Shown here: piece by piece, positions 34,132 through 46,207 of the stretch
Position numbering within the stretch: the stretch's first letter is position 1
Layout: each line of letters begins with the position of its first letter
NCBI GenBank assembly: GCA_016946835.1
Contig: JACVTC010000052.1
Coordinates: 878,501-942,500 of the forward strand
Reading direction: 5' to 3'
DNA: 64,000 nt
From: Neocallimastix lanati (nom. inval.)
Taxonomy: Eukaryota > Neocallimastigomycota > Neocallimastigomycetes > Neocallimastigales > Neocallimastigaceae
The notes under the pieces: model-generated
Database searches by the model: none
Seen by the model: only the letters and a program-made list of their open reading frames with translations
What the model was told of the DNA's origin: nothing
Program-made: the position numbers and the translations under genes

Positions 34132-34758
34132 GTTAAAAATAATGTATAAATATTATTAGTTATAATAATTATAATAATTTATATATATAGTTATTCAAAT
34201 AATTATTTTTAAAAGTAATTCTTTTATTATAATTAAAATAGATAATTTATATTATTAATGATTCTATTATTATGATATTAAATTAACTCATCATTATTAT
34301 TAAGTTTTATTTTATATTTGAAATATTATTTTGAGAATTATATAGTTTTAGGAATTATATTATAAATATTGATAATTATATTTTATTTAAGTAATATATT
34401 TTAAATATTAATAGTTATATAATATTTAATTATAAAATTGTTTTTTTTTTTTTTTTTTTTTTTTTATTTATAAATAAAGTCATTAGTAAATTAATAGTTT
34501 AAGAGATATGTTTAATAAAAAAATGATATTAATTAATTATTTTAACAATTATATAAAATTAAGAAAATGTATTAATAAATATTTATACATGTAAAGATAA
34601 ATTAATAAAAATAAAGAATAAAATATTATTATAGAACATTATTATTATGAATTATTTTCTTATAATTTATTAGAATATATTATTATGTCATAATTCCTTA
34701 GAGAAACGACCAAATAAGTAAATAACTCGATATGGGATATTTTAAATGTTCTGTATCA
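34132..34758 (+). mobile_element. Family B LTR (B4), 5' end lost in the minisatellite
   Basis: Closely matches 2620-3219 of the B1 3' LTR and ends CTGTATCA. A 25-base T run interrupts it at about 34441. The sequence after it (TTTATGGGGAATATT) is not the B1 primer-binding site. Confidence 0.65.
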
Positions 34759-35879
34759 TTTATGGGGAATATTTCTTCATATTATTTACATTTTTTTTAC
34801 TAAGATTTCAATTTTGTCACCGTTGAGATTATAACTGGATATTTTATTAATTTTTATATTAAATAACATATATTTATTGAAATTTAAATTTCAGAAAATT
34901 ATTATTATTAATTAAAACATTTTCAAAAATGACCTTTTCCCTATAGAATATTGAAGGGTTAAAATTGTAAAAAAAAAAAAAAAAAAAAAAAAATTTAATT
35001 TCCATTTATTAATCCTTTCAGCAAAAATAGAAAAATCACTGAAATAACAGCCGAATCCTTAAAATTGGTACCATTAGAAGTAAAAGGATTTTTATGAAAA
35101 AATTAATTTTTTAATATTTTCATAATTAATACTAATAATAATTAATAATTTTACTATTTTTTAATAATTACTTTACTTTTATTAAGAATATCGAATAATA
35201 ATATTTAGAATTAAAATAATAACCACTGCTAATTATAAACCTTATTACTTATAAAATAATAATTATTAGTTATTAGATGGATCATCTAATTAAATATGAT
35301 TTTTGAAATAATTATTTTTTTTAATAATTAGAAAATTAGTTAATAATAATTAATAAGAAATAATTATTAAATAAATAATAGTCTATTAGCAATAAATAGT
35401 AATTAATTAGAAATAACTTTTAATTAACTACTTTATATATTTAATAATTACTTTAATAACTTTTAATAGTTTTTAGAATAGAAATTGTTTTTTACTTAAT
35501 TATAACTTAAGATTTAGACAATTAGATGACTAGTCAGTCATAATACAAATAATAATTAATTAGTTATATTAATAACAATTTATCTTTATAAATTAATAAT
35601 AATTTAAAAAGAATATAAAAAGAAATGAAGTAACGTTACTATTTAAATTTCTTTGTAAGATTATTTAACTTATAATTTTAGCTATTGTATCTTTTATTAT
35701 TACAAATAAAATAAAAGTTTTTAATAGAAATAAATTTTATAGCTTAAAAACTATTATATTGTCTAATAAACAAATATTTTGTAATATTATAATTGTTAAA
35801 TTAATTATATACTTTCTCTATTATATTTTACAATAACTATCTGATATCTTGATCACCAGTTAAATTTAATATAATAAAA
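34759..35879. other. AT-rich DNA without recognisable genes
   Basis: A poly(A) run at about 34970-34993 and plain AT-rich sequence. No ORF, LTR end or repeat seen elsewhere in the window was recognised. Confidence 0.5.
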
Positions 35880-36110
35880 CAAAGAAGTAACATCTTTAAA
35901 ATAGATAGTATAATGTCCATAAAGCGCTTCCCTTGAAAATAAAGAAAGATTCTCATTAAGAGAATTTACTCTCTATAGATTCTGTGAGCGGAACTAGACT
36001 ATTAGTATTTGTGTCTGAAATATATATAAATAGGACTACTAATAGTATTATTCTTAAGCCATATCAGTATGAGGTCAGCACTCTCAGTACTGAAGAATTT
36101 CTTATTAAAG
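35880..36110 (-). pseudogene. Diverged 3'-end fragment of a LINE
   Basis: The stretch GAAGTAACATCTTTAAAATA followed by GATAGT, and later CCATATCAGTATGAGGTCAG, parallels the region at 40445-40610 of LINE-B, with many substitutions. It contains TATATAAATAGG. An A run of about 40 bases follows at 36417-36456, with AT-rich filler between. Confidence 0.45.
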
Positions 36111-36413
36111 TCGATTAAAAAGTAACTCAAAAGAGCTAGTATTTATGTAAGAATTGTTTTAGTAAGAAAACGTACAAGCCCCAAATATATAACTGAGCAA
36201 TAGACCCCTTTTTTGTAGTATAATTGTAAAACTGTAATTTGAATGAAATTGAAATAAATGAAGTTGAAAATTATTACTGAAAAAATTTTTATAATAATTT
36301 GTTTTTAAGCAATCTTTGTTGAATAAAACTAATATTAACTGATTGATAAATGTTAAACTTAAGTAAATAATTGATAAAATGATTAAATGTAAAATTGAAT
36401 AGAATCATAAAAA

Positions 36414-36458
<45 letters not shown>

Positions 36459-36489
36459 AAACATGAAATAAGAAAAGCCTATATAAATA

Positions 36490-39480
36490 TAGCATATTTA
36501 TATAAAGTTAAGTTTGGTATTTTGCAATACCTATCAAATAATAGCTCAAACGAACTACTTATGATAGGTATTGCATTTGTTAAGAATTCTGCCATGCCCA
36601 CAATTTTTGGAACAGGTGACTCAGATGAACCTTTGAAAAAGTAGTTCATTTAATTGTCTCTGTTCCCCACTATCGAAATGTAGCTCATTTAAAACTAAAG
36701 TCCCACCAAGAAGGAACAAGTATATATAATGATTGATATAATCTTCAAAATTAGAAATAGAGTCATAGGAAGAAAGAGGATTAAACGCTCTAATCTTCCT
36801 AAGGAATAAAACATAGAGATCATCGATGAAATTTAAAGAATTCCATCTAAAAGATGCAAGAGCATCGCATTTAAAAATCCAATGTTCAAAAGATTGTTTA
36901 TCTTCGCCACAACAGGGGCAATACTTGGGACAATCTTCTGAAACTCTACCCATTCTAATAGCAATAGTAGTATTGTATTTATAACCACAGCGTAAACGAA
37001 TAATCCACGAAAACCCTAAGTTGAATTGGGGATATTTTAAACTAAGCATAATTATAGCTTTATTGTTTGAAAACTTATTACAATCGTAATTTTGACCTTT
37101 AATACCTTGAAATTTGGCAACTGATTTCCAGTAACGTTCTAAAATATCGTCATATTTTTCACATTTATATTTTTTGATTTTTTTATACAGTGTTCTAGAT
37201 TCTTTAGTCCAGGAATAATGATGCATTTTGGGAATAGATTTAATAAGATCCTTTATAATACAGTTTGATTTACTCCATTTTGCAAATGATTTAATCTGTA
37301 AGGCTGCGCAGACACCAGCAATAGGAGGAATGCTTAGATCTCGAGATAAAGCATAAGTACTCATAGTAGAATTATGTCTAATATAGTCATTGTCTTCTGA
37401 ACTTGTTTTGCCATTTTTAGAGAAGGAGCCGATACACCAAAATAGACCAGTATTAATTAATGTTTGAATTCTGGCCGTTCTGGATTTGTTTGAACCAAAT
37501 AAAGGAGAATAATAAATTACTTTACTAATAACAAAGGATTGAAGAACTTTTTTCTTGTATGCAATAGGGATAAGTTTATTTGAGAAGAAATGTGTAAATG
37601 AAAGAAGGGATTTTCTAACTTTAAAATGCATGTGAGATATAATGTGTTCTAGTAAGAGATCATCAGAAAAAGGAATACCAAGATAAATATAACTAGAAAC
37701 TTTAGGAATAGCATTCATTCCTAAATAGAAGGTTGGGTCACTATAGTTTGGAGGAGATTGGAAGTTCATTGGTTTTATAACCATAGTTGCACATTTTTCA
37801 ATACCAAAAGTCATTTCATTTAAATTAGCCCATCTATGTACCTTTTTTAGTAATTTTTCTAAACTTTTTGCACTTGGAGCAATGAGAACAACATCATCAG
37901 CAAAGAGTCCACCACAACACTTTTTTCTTCCAATATTAACACCATACTTTTCACAGTCATTTAATCTATCATTGATGAATAAATTGAATAAGATCGGAGA
38001 TAATGGACAACCTTGACGAACACCTCTTTTAATAGGAAATTCATTTGATAACATTGAAGCAAATCGAGCACGAGCTTTAGATGAAGTATATAAATTACAA
38101 AGAAAATCAAAACATTTACCACGTACTCCATAATGATATAATTTAGTAAGAATGTTAAAAATAGGAACTGAATCATAAGCTTTTTTAAGATCTAAAAAGG
38201 CTAAATATGTGAATTTTCCTTGAAATTTTCTTCTTTGGCAAATTTCTCTAACGGAAATGAATAAACTAATGCATTCTTCACGATTACGAAAACCAAATTG
38301 TTCAGGTCTAATGAAATTATGTGAGAGTGCGTAAGTAGATATTCTATCCGTTATAATTTTTGAAATGATTTTCAGTCCAACATTAATGAGAGAAATACCT
38401 CGATAATTACTACAATCTGATAGGTCACCTTTCTTAGGGATTGATACAATAGAAGCTGAGTTCCATTTTTTAGGAAAAGACCCATTCCATATTTTATTAA
38501 AAATCAATTTAAGACACTTTCCAGCAGCAGGATGTGCTTCTAGTAATTCTTCATTGCAAAACAGAGCTTTGTAGAATTCAATCGGGATACCATCGGGGCC
38601 GGGTGCTTTGTTGTTTTTCATAGATGAAATAGTTTTTTTAATATCGTCAATCGTAATGGGATCGTTGATATTCCAGGTAGAGGATCTAAGACTAATATTC
38701 CTTAAAGCATGGATCCAGAAGTTACGATTAAGGCTGTGACCTGAGGGATCAGAAGCTAGATCTTTATAATATTCAGCCCATCTATCTAATTGTTTAGTAG
38801 GAGAGATAATATCTTGACCAAATTTAGATTTTATGCAAGTAGGGGAGGTAGATGAATACGATGGTTTAGCCATTTTTTTTAAACATCTCCATCCATTTTT
38901 GAAATCTTTATTCAAAAAATAATTACCAATTTTTACTATATTGGCTTTAAATCTAGCAGAACGAAACTTGCTCTTTGTTTTCTTGATTAATTTGCAAAGT
39001 TTTTCATATTTATTAAATTGTTCAAGGTAATTATCAACTTTTTCACAGTTAAAGTAAGGCTTAATATTTCGAAATGCAATATGTTTTTCATGAGACAGTC
39101 TTTTAATGTAATAAGGACAATGAAAAGCAGAGCCCTTTAAATTTGTTGGAATGAAAGCCTTAATATCCTTCCCGATATTATTTGCTGTATTGATAAATTT
39201 TTCTACCATTTCATCAGCCATGAGCGAATTGTAATGAGAATCGAGGTCATTTGCTAAGATTGAAAAATAATTATGTGATAAAATATCTGAATTTTTTGTT
39301 TTACAAATATGTGTAGACCATTTAGAAACTTTAGCAGGCCTTATAAAGCCATCGGAGAGAACTTTGTTGCAAGAAAGTATAATAGGTTTATGATCAGAAA
39401 TACTATAAAATGAAGTGCAAACCGAGGTTTTATTAAAATGAGCTGCCAAAGCCTCATTATAGATGACATGGTCATACAAG
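36490..39480 (-). mobile_element. LINE-A, 5'-incomplete non-LTR retrotransposon
   Basis: Minus-strand LINE body matching LINE-B at very high identity from 36500 upward. The far 3' region is lost or replaced before 36490. The 5' side stops within the endonuclease domain and joins a different LINE piece. Confidence 0.85.
36621..39479 (-). CDS. LINE ORF2: endonuclease tail, reverse transcriptase, CCHC finger
   Basis: A 952-residue frame. It begins in the APE-type endonuclease (SDHKPIIL near residue 28, the catalytic SDH motif). Reverse transcriptase follows: APGPDGIP (about 291), FLDLKKAYDSV (about 425), GVRQGCPLSP (about 485) and the active-site LFADD (about 525). A C-terminal CPCCG...H...C knuckle is near 850. 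It copies the element's RNA at a nicked target. Against LINE-B, a one-base insertion near 36640 cuts off about 115 C-terminal residues. The N-terminal endonuclease is missing, so this copy is dead for autonomous retrotransposition although RT is open. Confidence 0.9.
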   Translation of the reverse strand: MYDHVIYNEALAAHFNKTSVCTSFYSISDHKPIILSCNKVLSDGFIRPAKVSKWSTHICKTKNSDILSHNYFSILANDLDSHYNSLMADEMVEKFINTANNIGKDIKAFIPTNLKGSAFHCPYYIKRLSHEKHIAFRNIKPYFNCEKVDNYLEQFNKYEKLCKLIKKTKSKFRSARFKANIVKIGNYFLNKDFKNGWRCLKKMAKPSYSSTSPTCIKSKFGQDIISPTKQLDRWAEYYKDLASDPSGHSLNRNFWIHALRNISLRSSTWNINDPITIDDIKKTISSMKNNKAPGPDGIPIEFYKALFCNEELLEAHPAAGKCLKLIFNKIWNGSFPKKWNSASIVSIPKKGDLSDCSNYRGISLINVGLKIISKIITDRISTYALSHNFIRPEQFGFRNREECISLFISVREICQRRKFQGKFTYLAFLDLKKAYDSVPIFNILTKLYHYGVRGKCFDFLCNLYTSSKARARFASMLSNEFPIKRGVRQGCPLSPILFNLFINDRLNDCEKYGVNIGRKKCCGGLFADDVVLIAPSAKSLEKLLKKVHRWANLNEMTFGIEKCATMVIKPMNFQSPPNYSDPTFYLGMNAIPKVSSYIYLGIPFSDDLLLEHIISHMHFKVRKSLLSFTHFFSNKLIPIAYKKKVLQSFVISKVIYYSPLFGSNKSRTARIQTLINTGLFWCIGSFSKNGKTSSEDNDYIRHNSTMSTYALSRDLSIPPIAGVCAALQIKSFAKWSKSNCIIKDLIKSIPKMHHYSWTKESRTLYKKIKKYKCEKYDDILERYWKSVAKFQGIKGQNYDCNKFSNNKAIIMLSLKYPQFNLGFSWIIRLRCGYKYNTTIAIRMGRVSEDCPKYCPCCGEDKQSFEHWIFKCDALASFRWNSLNFIDDLYVLFLRKIRAFNPLSSYDSISNFEDYINHYIYLFLLGGTLVLNELHFDSGEQRQLNELLFQRFI

Positions 39481-39873
39481 ATGATCTAGTACCTTTGGCA
39501 TAAGTAAATTTATTAACATATAAGGGAGCAATATACCAATTAGGAAAATTATTTGAAATGTATGTTTTGATCTTCTTTAATGATAAATCAGATTTACTAA
39601 AGAGGGCTTTAAAAAATTCAATCGGAATACCATCGGGTCCAGGAGCTTTATTATTTTTTATTTCAAGCACAGTGTTTTGAATTTCTTCCATAATAATAGA
39701 ATCATTAATATCCCAAGTAAGATTATTATTAGGATTAGTTCCAAATAAACTTACCCAGTATTCATTATCCAAACTGTGTTGAGTAACATCAGAAGCTAGT
39801 TCACTGTAATGTTCAGCAAATCGATTTAATTGATCCGAATGAGAAAATAAAAAGTTACCCTGCTTGTCCTTTA
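39481..39873 (-). pseudogene. Chimeric LINE fragment upstream of LINE-A
   Basis: A frame at 39341-39772 starts with the RT entry region (WDINDS... APGPDGIPIEFFKALF) and then passes, at about 39580, into endonuclease-like residues (ISNNFPNW...NKFTYAKGT). The order RT start then endonuclease is reversed relative to a LINE, so two copies are joined. A frameshift separates it from the LINE-A ORF. Confidence 0.6.
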
Positions 39874-40002
39874 TTTTTTTTTTTTTTTTTTTTTTTTTTT
39901 AGACAGGGAAGAGAATACACTTCCAAAACTTTATTAATTTTATTTTAAAAAATACATGTAGGTGAAAAGTACATTTGAAATTAAAAATAAAAAAATTAAA
40001 AC
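39874..40002 (-). mobile_element. Very short 5'-truncated LINE 3' end (about 100 nt plus tail)
   Basis: Poly(T) then TAGACAGGGAAGAGAATACA... on the plus strand, that is a minus-strand copy ending with AATAAAG, GTCT and poly(A). It is flanked by the duplication CTGCTTGTCCTTTA at about 39860-39873 and 40003-40016. It is the 3' UTR tip of LINE-B type. Confidence 0.8.
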
Positions 40003-40199
40003 TGCTTGTCCTTTAAAACACTTGACGAAATAGAATTAGAGTACATAGGGCGAGATAGCTTTTTTAATAATTTTTCTAAATTTTTTGCACTTGGAGCAAT
40101 GAGAACAACATCATCAGCAAAGAGTTCACCACAACATTTTTTTCTTCCAATATTAACACCATATTTTTCACAATCATTTAATATATCATATCATCAATC

Positions 40200-40201
<2 letters not shown>
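40003..40201 (-). pseudogene. LINE RT fragment with the FADD region
   Basis: Matches the LFADD region of LINE-B (TTTTTGCACTTGGAGCAATG), preceded by the end of the element into which the short copy inserted. An internal deletion joins the parts. It is cut by LINE-B. Confidence 0.65.
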
Positions 40202-40244
<43 letters not shown>

Positions 40245-42281
40245 CAGGGAAGAGAATACACTTCCAAAACTTTATTAAATTTTATTTTAAAAAATACATG
40301 TAGGTGAAAAGTACATTAGAAATTAAAAATAAAAAATTAAAAAATAAAAAATAAAAAATAAAAAAGCTCGAAAATACTATGTATTTCGGCAAGTTGTACT
40401 ATACGGGAATTTTACCCTTCCTATCAAATAAAAAAGAAATAAAACCTAGAAGTAACATCCTTAAAATAGATAGTGTGGTGTCCACTAAACTCTCCCCGGA
40501 TTCATCATTTATTGAGCTACTAAGGCGAGAATCACCCTTCGTAGTAATAGATGATAATCCTGTATTTTCATTATGCCTTATCAGTACGACGTCGACGCTC
40601 TTGGTTAAGTTTGATATTTTGCAATACCTATCAAATAATAGCTCAAACGAACTACTTATGATAGGTATTGCATATGTTAAGAATTCCGCCATGCCCACAA
40701 TTTTTGGAACAGGTGACTCAGATGAACCTTTGAAAAGTAGTTCATTTAATTGTCTCTGTTCCCCACTATCGAAATGTAGCTCATTTAAAACTAAAGTCCC
40801 ACCAAGAAGGAACAAGTATATATAATGATTGATATAATCTTCAAAATCAGAAATAGAGTCATAGGAAGAAAGAGGATTAAACGCTCTAATCTTCCTAAGG
40901 AATAAAACATAGAGATCATCGATGAAATTTAAAGAATTCCATCTAAAAGATGCAAGAGCATCGCATTTAAAAATCCAATGTTCAAAAGATTGTTTATCTT
41001 CGCCACAACAGGGGCAAGACTTGGGACAATCTTCTGAAACTCTACCCATTCTAATAGCAATAGTAGTATTGTATTTATAACCACAGCGTAAACGAATAAT
41101 CCACGAAAACCCTAAGTTGAATTGGGGATATTTTAAACTAAGCATAATTATAGCTTTATTGTTTGAAAACTTATTACAATCGTAATTTTGACCTTTAATA
41201 CCTTGAAATTTGGCAACTGATTTCCAGTAACGTTCTAAAATATCGTCATATTTTTCACATTTATATTTTTTGATTTTTTTATACAGTGTTCTAGATTCTT
41301 TAGTCCAGGAATAATGATGCATTTTGGGAATAGATTTAATAAGATCCTTTATAATGCAGTTTGATTTACTCCATTTTGCAAATGATTTAATCTGTAAGGC
41401 TGCGCAGACACCAGCAATAGGAGGAATGCTTAGATCTCGAGATAAAGCATAAGTACTCATAGTAGAATTATGTCTAATATAGTCATTGTCTTCTGAACTT
41501 GTTTTACCATTTTTAGAGAAGGAGCCGATACACCAAAATAGACCAGTATTAATTAATGTTTGAATTCTGGCCGTTCTGGATTTGTTTGAACCAAGTAAAG
41601 GAGAATAATAAATTACTTTACTAATAACAAAGGATTGAAGAACTTTTTTCTTGTATGCAATAGGGATAAGTTTATTTGAGAAGAAATGTGTAAATGAAAG
41701 AAGGGATTTTCTAACTTTAAAATGCATGTGAGATATAATGTGTTCTAGTAAGAGATCATCAGAAAAAGGAATACCAAGATAGACATAACTAGAAACTTTA
41801 GGAATATCATTCTTTCCTAAATAGAAGGTTGGATCACTATAGTTTGGAGGAGATTGGAAGTTCATTGGTTTTATAACCATAGTTGCACATTTTTCAATAC
41901 CAAAAGTCATTTCATTTAAATTAGCCCATCTATATACCTTTTTTAGTAATTTTTCTAAATTTTTTGCACTTGGAGCAATGAGAACAACATCATCAGCAAA
42001 GAGTCCACCACAACACTTTTTTCTTCCAATATTAACACCATACTTTTCACAGTCATTTAATATATCATTGATGAATAAATTGAATAAAATTGGAGATAAT
42101 GGACAACCTTGACGAACACCTCTTTTAATAGGAAATTCATTTGATAACATTGAAGCAAATCGAGCACGAGCTTTAGATGAAGTATATAAATTACAAAGAA
42201 AATCAAAACATTTACCACGTACGCCATAATGATATAATTTAGTAAGAATGTTAAAAATAGGAACTGAATCATAAGCTTTTT

Positions 42282-42287
<6 letters not shown>
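40202..42287 (-). mobile_element. LINE-B, 5'-truncated copy
   Basis: Starts (3' end) with a poly(T) of about 38 bases, the AATAAAG-containing 3' UTR (40241-40398) and an ORF. It ends (5' truncation) inside RT at LKKAYDSV, where it abuts the poly(A) tail of LINE-C. This indicates insertion at that tail. Confidence 0.85.
40399..42286 (-). pseudogene. LINE-B ORF2 C-terminal part
   Basis: Open for about 630 residues of RT and C-terminus. It carries KKAYDSV, GVRQGCPLSP, LFADD and the CPCCGEDKQSFEHW...C knuckle. Its own start is lost; the upstream Lys codons are only LINE-C's A-tail. It shows the intact C-terminus (ending FDRKGKIPV) that LINE-A lacks. Few differences from LINE-A indicate recent activity of this family. 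Confidence 0.85.
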
Positions 42288-42322
<35 letters not shown>

Positions 42323-42556
42323 GGCAGCAAACTTGTTTCATCTTTATTAATTAAATATTTGATAAAATACATGTAATAAAATAATAAAAAAAAAAAAAAG
42401 ATAAAAAAATAAACAAAAAATAAAACACAAAATAAAAATAAAATAATGGTATAATATATTCTAGTTTCATTTAATTAATATTTGTAAGACTTCACAAGGG
42501 CATTATTATACTGAAGTATAATAATTAACTTTGACTTCGCAATGTTAATCATAATT

Positions 42557-43531
42557 TTAAGATACAAAATTATGATCTTCATTGGTTGCGCTAGCCCTGC
42601 TGGCCTGTCTTACTGTTTCTTCAGCATTGACGCTCTTGGTAGTAGTAGTACGATTCGATTTGAACCTATTGAACAAAGACCATTGCTGGCCAATAGCAAT
42701 AGGTATAATCGATTGGAGAAGTGCCGCAGTAACCACTAAGAACGGAGTATCAGAATAAGCACCTGATTTCATCTGGCACTTAAATAGATCCTTCCATTCC
42801 CTTGTACTGTTATTAATACTTCGACCTCCAAGAAGGAAATTAAACACTTTTTCACACACACTAGAATCAATATATACATTATTTTCAATACTATTACTAA
42901 CATTACTAAAAATACTATTACTAATATTATTATTACTATTATAACTATTACTATTATTACTATTACTATTATCATTATTACTATTAACAATATCATTTGT
43001 TAGGTTGCCACGGTAAAAAGCATTATATAAAAATAAAATTTTATCATTAACTTTACTACGAGTATGATTGAAAAAGGGACAATCAATTAACCAATGACTT
43101 ATCCATTGTTTATTACTTTTACAACAGGGACAAAAATTAGGACACATTTGGTCCACTATTTTTGCAGCTTTAGCAATTCTAGCATCTAATCTATATCCGC
43201 TTCGTGCTCTCAATAGCCAATAGAAACCATATGAAAGATCAGGATAGTCATAACAAAGTTTTATAAATTTTGATGTTTCTTCGAATTTGTTTTTGTCATA
43301 AAACTCAGCTTTAATAGAATTGATTTTCATATCTCTTTTCCAATAAAAATCCTTGATTTTATTATCGTTATTACCTCTTTTCTCTAGTTTACGTTTAAGA
43401 GTTCTACTTTCTTTTGTCCATGTATATTTTCTAGATTTTGGAATATTATTAACTAAATAGGAAATAATACAATTTGAATTTTTCCATTTATCAAAACATT
43501 TGACTTGAGACAAAGCACACTTAGCTGACAA
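42557..43531 (-). pseudogene. LINE-C ORF2 C-terminal segment with CCHC knuckle
   Basis: 324 residues containing CPNFCPCCKSNKQWISHW...C, then an Asn/Ser-rich stretch encoded by a TAG/TAA microsatellite. It aligns with the C-terminus of LINE-A. A frameshift near 43660 separates it from the RT segment. Confidence 0.8.
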
Positions 43532-43652
43532 TGGAGGAATATGTAAATCTTTTGAAATAGAATATACATTAATAAATGATTTGGCTTTTTGTATACCTGC
43601 AATCCATCTTAATCCTTTATTAATTAATTTCTGAGTATTATTTGTTCTCGTT

Positions 43653-44995
43653 TTATTTGAACCAAGCTAAAGGTGCAAAGTAAGAGACTTTACTAAGTAC
43701 ATAAGAGTTAATTATAATCTTCTTAAATGGAATAGGAATTTTGGAATTTGAAAGAAATTTACTAACAGAAAAGAGAGCTTTAGTTACTTTAGAGTTAAGT
43801 AATTTAATAATAGGTTTCAACGATAAGCTTTTATCAAATGGTATACCTAAATAGGTATAACATTTAGTTATTGGAATTGGTTGACCATCAAGATAAAAAG
43901 TAGGATCTCTTTTATTTTGAAAAAGAGGTGTGTCTGGTCGAATCACCATCGTTGCACACTTATTAATTCCAAAATTCATCATATTAAATTTAGCCCATTC
44001 ATTTACCTTCTTAAGCATTTTTTTCAACTTAGTTCTTGACGGTGCGCATAGAACAATATCATCTGCAAAGAGTCCACCACAACATCTAGATTCGCCTAAA
44101 GGAATTCCAAGTTCTGAAACATCATTAAAAATGTCATTAATAAAAAGATTGAAAAGAATTGGTGATAGTGGACAGCCTTGTCTAACTCCTTTCATAATAT
44201 TAAAAGATTCCGAATATTGATCATCAATTTTAACACTAGCTTTGGATGTCAAATATAGATTTTTTATAAATTGATAACATTTACCTCTAATACCTAAAGC
44301 ATCTAATTTATATAAAATATTACCTATTGGAACAGAATCATATGCCTTTTTTAAATCTAGAAAAGCTATGTAAGTTTCTTTATTATCATTTTTACGCCTT
44401 TGACAAATTTCTCGAATTGAAATAAATAAACTAACACATTCTTCTTTAGTACGAAATCCAAATTGCTCTGGCCTAATAAAATTATTTTTAAGTCCATATT
44501 CTGAAATTCTTTTGGAGACTATTTTCGAAATGAGTTTAATACCATTGTTAATCAGAGAGATACCTCGATAATTGTCACAATCAGATAGATCATCTCCTTT
44601 TTTAGGAATAGATATAATACTTGCTTCATTCCATGAGCTAGGAAATTCTCCATTCCAAATTCTTGAGTATATCTTCTGTAAACAATTTAAACCAGAAGAA
44701 GAATTATTTACTGAATTTTCGTCATCCGGAGGAATTAAAGCTTTATAAAATTCAATAGGAATTCCATCCGGGCCTGAAGCTTTAAAATTTGGAGTAGCCA
44801 AAATTGCTTCTCTAATTTCTTCTATACTGATGTCTTGATTTATATCCCATTCATTGTGTCTCGTATACCTAATTGTTCCATTGGAAAATTTATTATACCA
44901 TTCGATTAATGCACTATTGATATCAGAATGGCTTGAAGCAAGTTTTTTATAGTGATTGTGCCATACTTCTAACTGTTCTTTAGTAGAAGTAGCTA
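43653..44995 (-). pseudogene. LINE-C ORF2 reverse transcriptase segment
   Basis: Contains SGPDGIPIEFYKA, FLDLKKAYDSVP, GVRQGCPLSP and the active-site LFADD. The frame is open upstream of the first start-like codon at 44801 to about 44990, where an eight-base duplication around GGAAAAAT shifts it relative to the endonuclease segment. Confidence 0.85.
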
Positions 44996-46207
44996 GTTTA
45001 CCATTTTTCCATTTTTGTCCTTTACTGGAGAATTTGACATATTTTTAAATTTATCTACTTTTGCTGTTGTTTTAAGCCATTTCCAAGCTTTTTTAGGGTT
45101 ATGAGATTTCATATATTCACATCCTGTATTAATCCAATGTTGGTATTCAGTTTTCCTATAAATATTACACATATGATGAATAATTTTGCACATTCTATTA
45201 TATTTATCAATTAATTCTTCAAATTCATCTAAATTATGATAAGAACCTCTTCTTTTAATGGATTTATATAATTTCATTTTGAGTTTTTGCAAATTAAATA
45301 TTTTCTGCGACATATGAAAAAAAGATTTTCGAACTTCTGAAATTGACGTGATATTAAGTTCCTTAGCAATATTGAATGAAGTTGAAATAAATTTCTTTGA
45401 AATATCATCAATACTAATATTAGGATCTGGAATCACTTCCTCTAATACACTAAAATAGTTGTTGTCAAAAATTGATTCTTTTTCATTTATACATTTTAAT
45501 CTATCCCATTTAACTGTCTTTTTAGGCAGAGAGAAAGAATTATCTGAATTAACTGATGAAAAACATTTACCTTTTATTAATAAAGGTTTATGATCTGAAA
45601 TGGGGGGAAAGTCAATAAAAGTACCATATGAAAGTAAATCTAACATATGATCATTGACAATCGCATGATCTATATCAGATTCTCTATTACCTCTACTCCA
45701 TGAAATTGGGGAGCCCCATAAGGGAAGAATTTTCCAATTACTAAATTTAGAGAGCAAATTACTTAATTTCTCAGTAGGTAAATTAAAATCACCAACCAAC
45801 ATTGAAGGATGAGAAGAGTGACTATTTAACCAAGACAATATTTCAATTCTAGCAGCTCTAGCATGAAGGCTATGGCCACTATGAGGTACGTACACATTAC
45901 CAATAGAACATTTAGTGAAATTCCAAAAATTATAAGTATACAAGGAAATAATATACTCATAAGTGTTGTTTTCAAGAGAGGCTTGACAAGAATTATGAAA
46001 CCCAATATAAAGACCTCTTTTACCGGGAATTTCATTATTAGCTTTTTTGAAGAAATGTTTGTAGTTTTTTAATGATACTCGACATGGATATTTACTGCTA
46101 GAACCTGAACCATTTCCTGTTTCCTGAAAGCATAAGAAAAGTGGTTTGTACATTGAAATAAAGAATTCAACACTGTCTTTTTTATCAAAGTTCCATCCAT
46201 TAGTATT
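44993..46207 (-). pseudogene. LINE-C ORF2 APE-type endonuclease segment
   Basis: APE endonuclease motifs: NTNGW just after the upstream stop, CFQET, GNVYVPHS, GDFN, SDIDHAIVN and SDHKPL. The domain nicks target DNA to prime reverse transcription. The first ATG is at 46153, but the domain begins right after the TAG at 46208, in the same frame as ORF1. Confidence 0.85.

Noticed and set aside
39874-40002. A SINE
   Set aside because: The body is the 3' UTR of LINE-B and there are no Pol III A/B boxes. The copy at 47540 extends further into the LINE.
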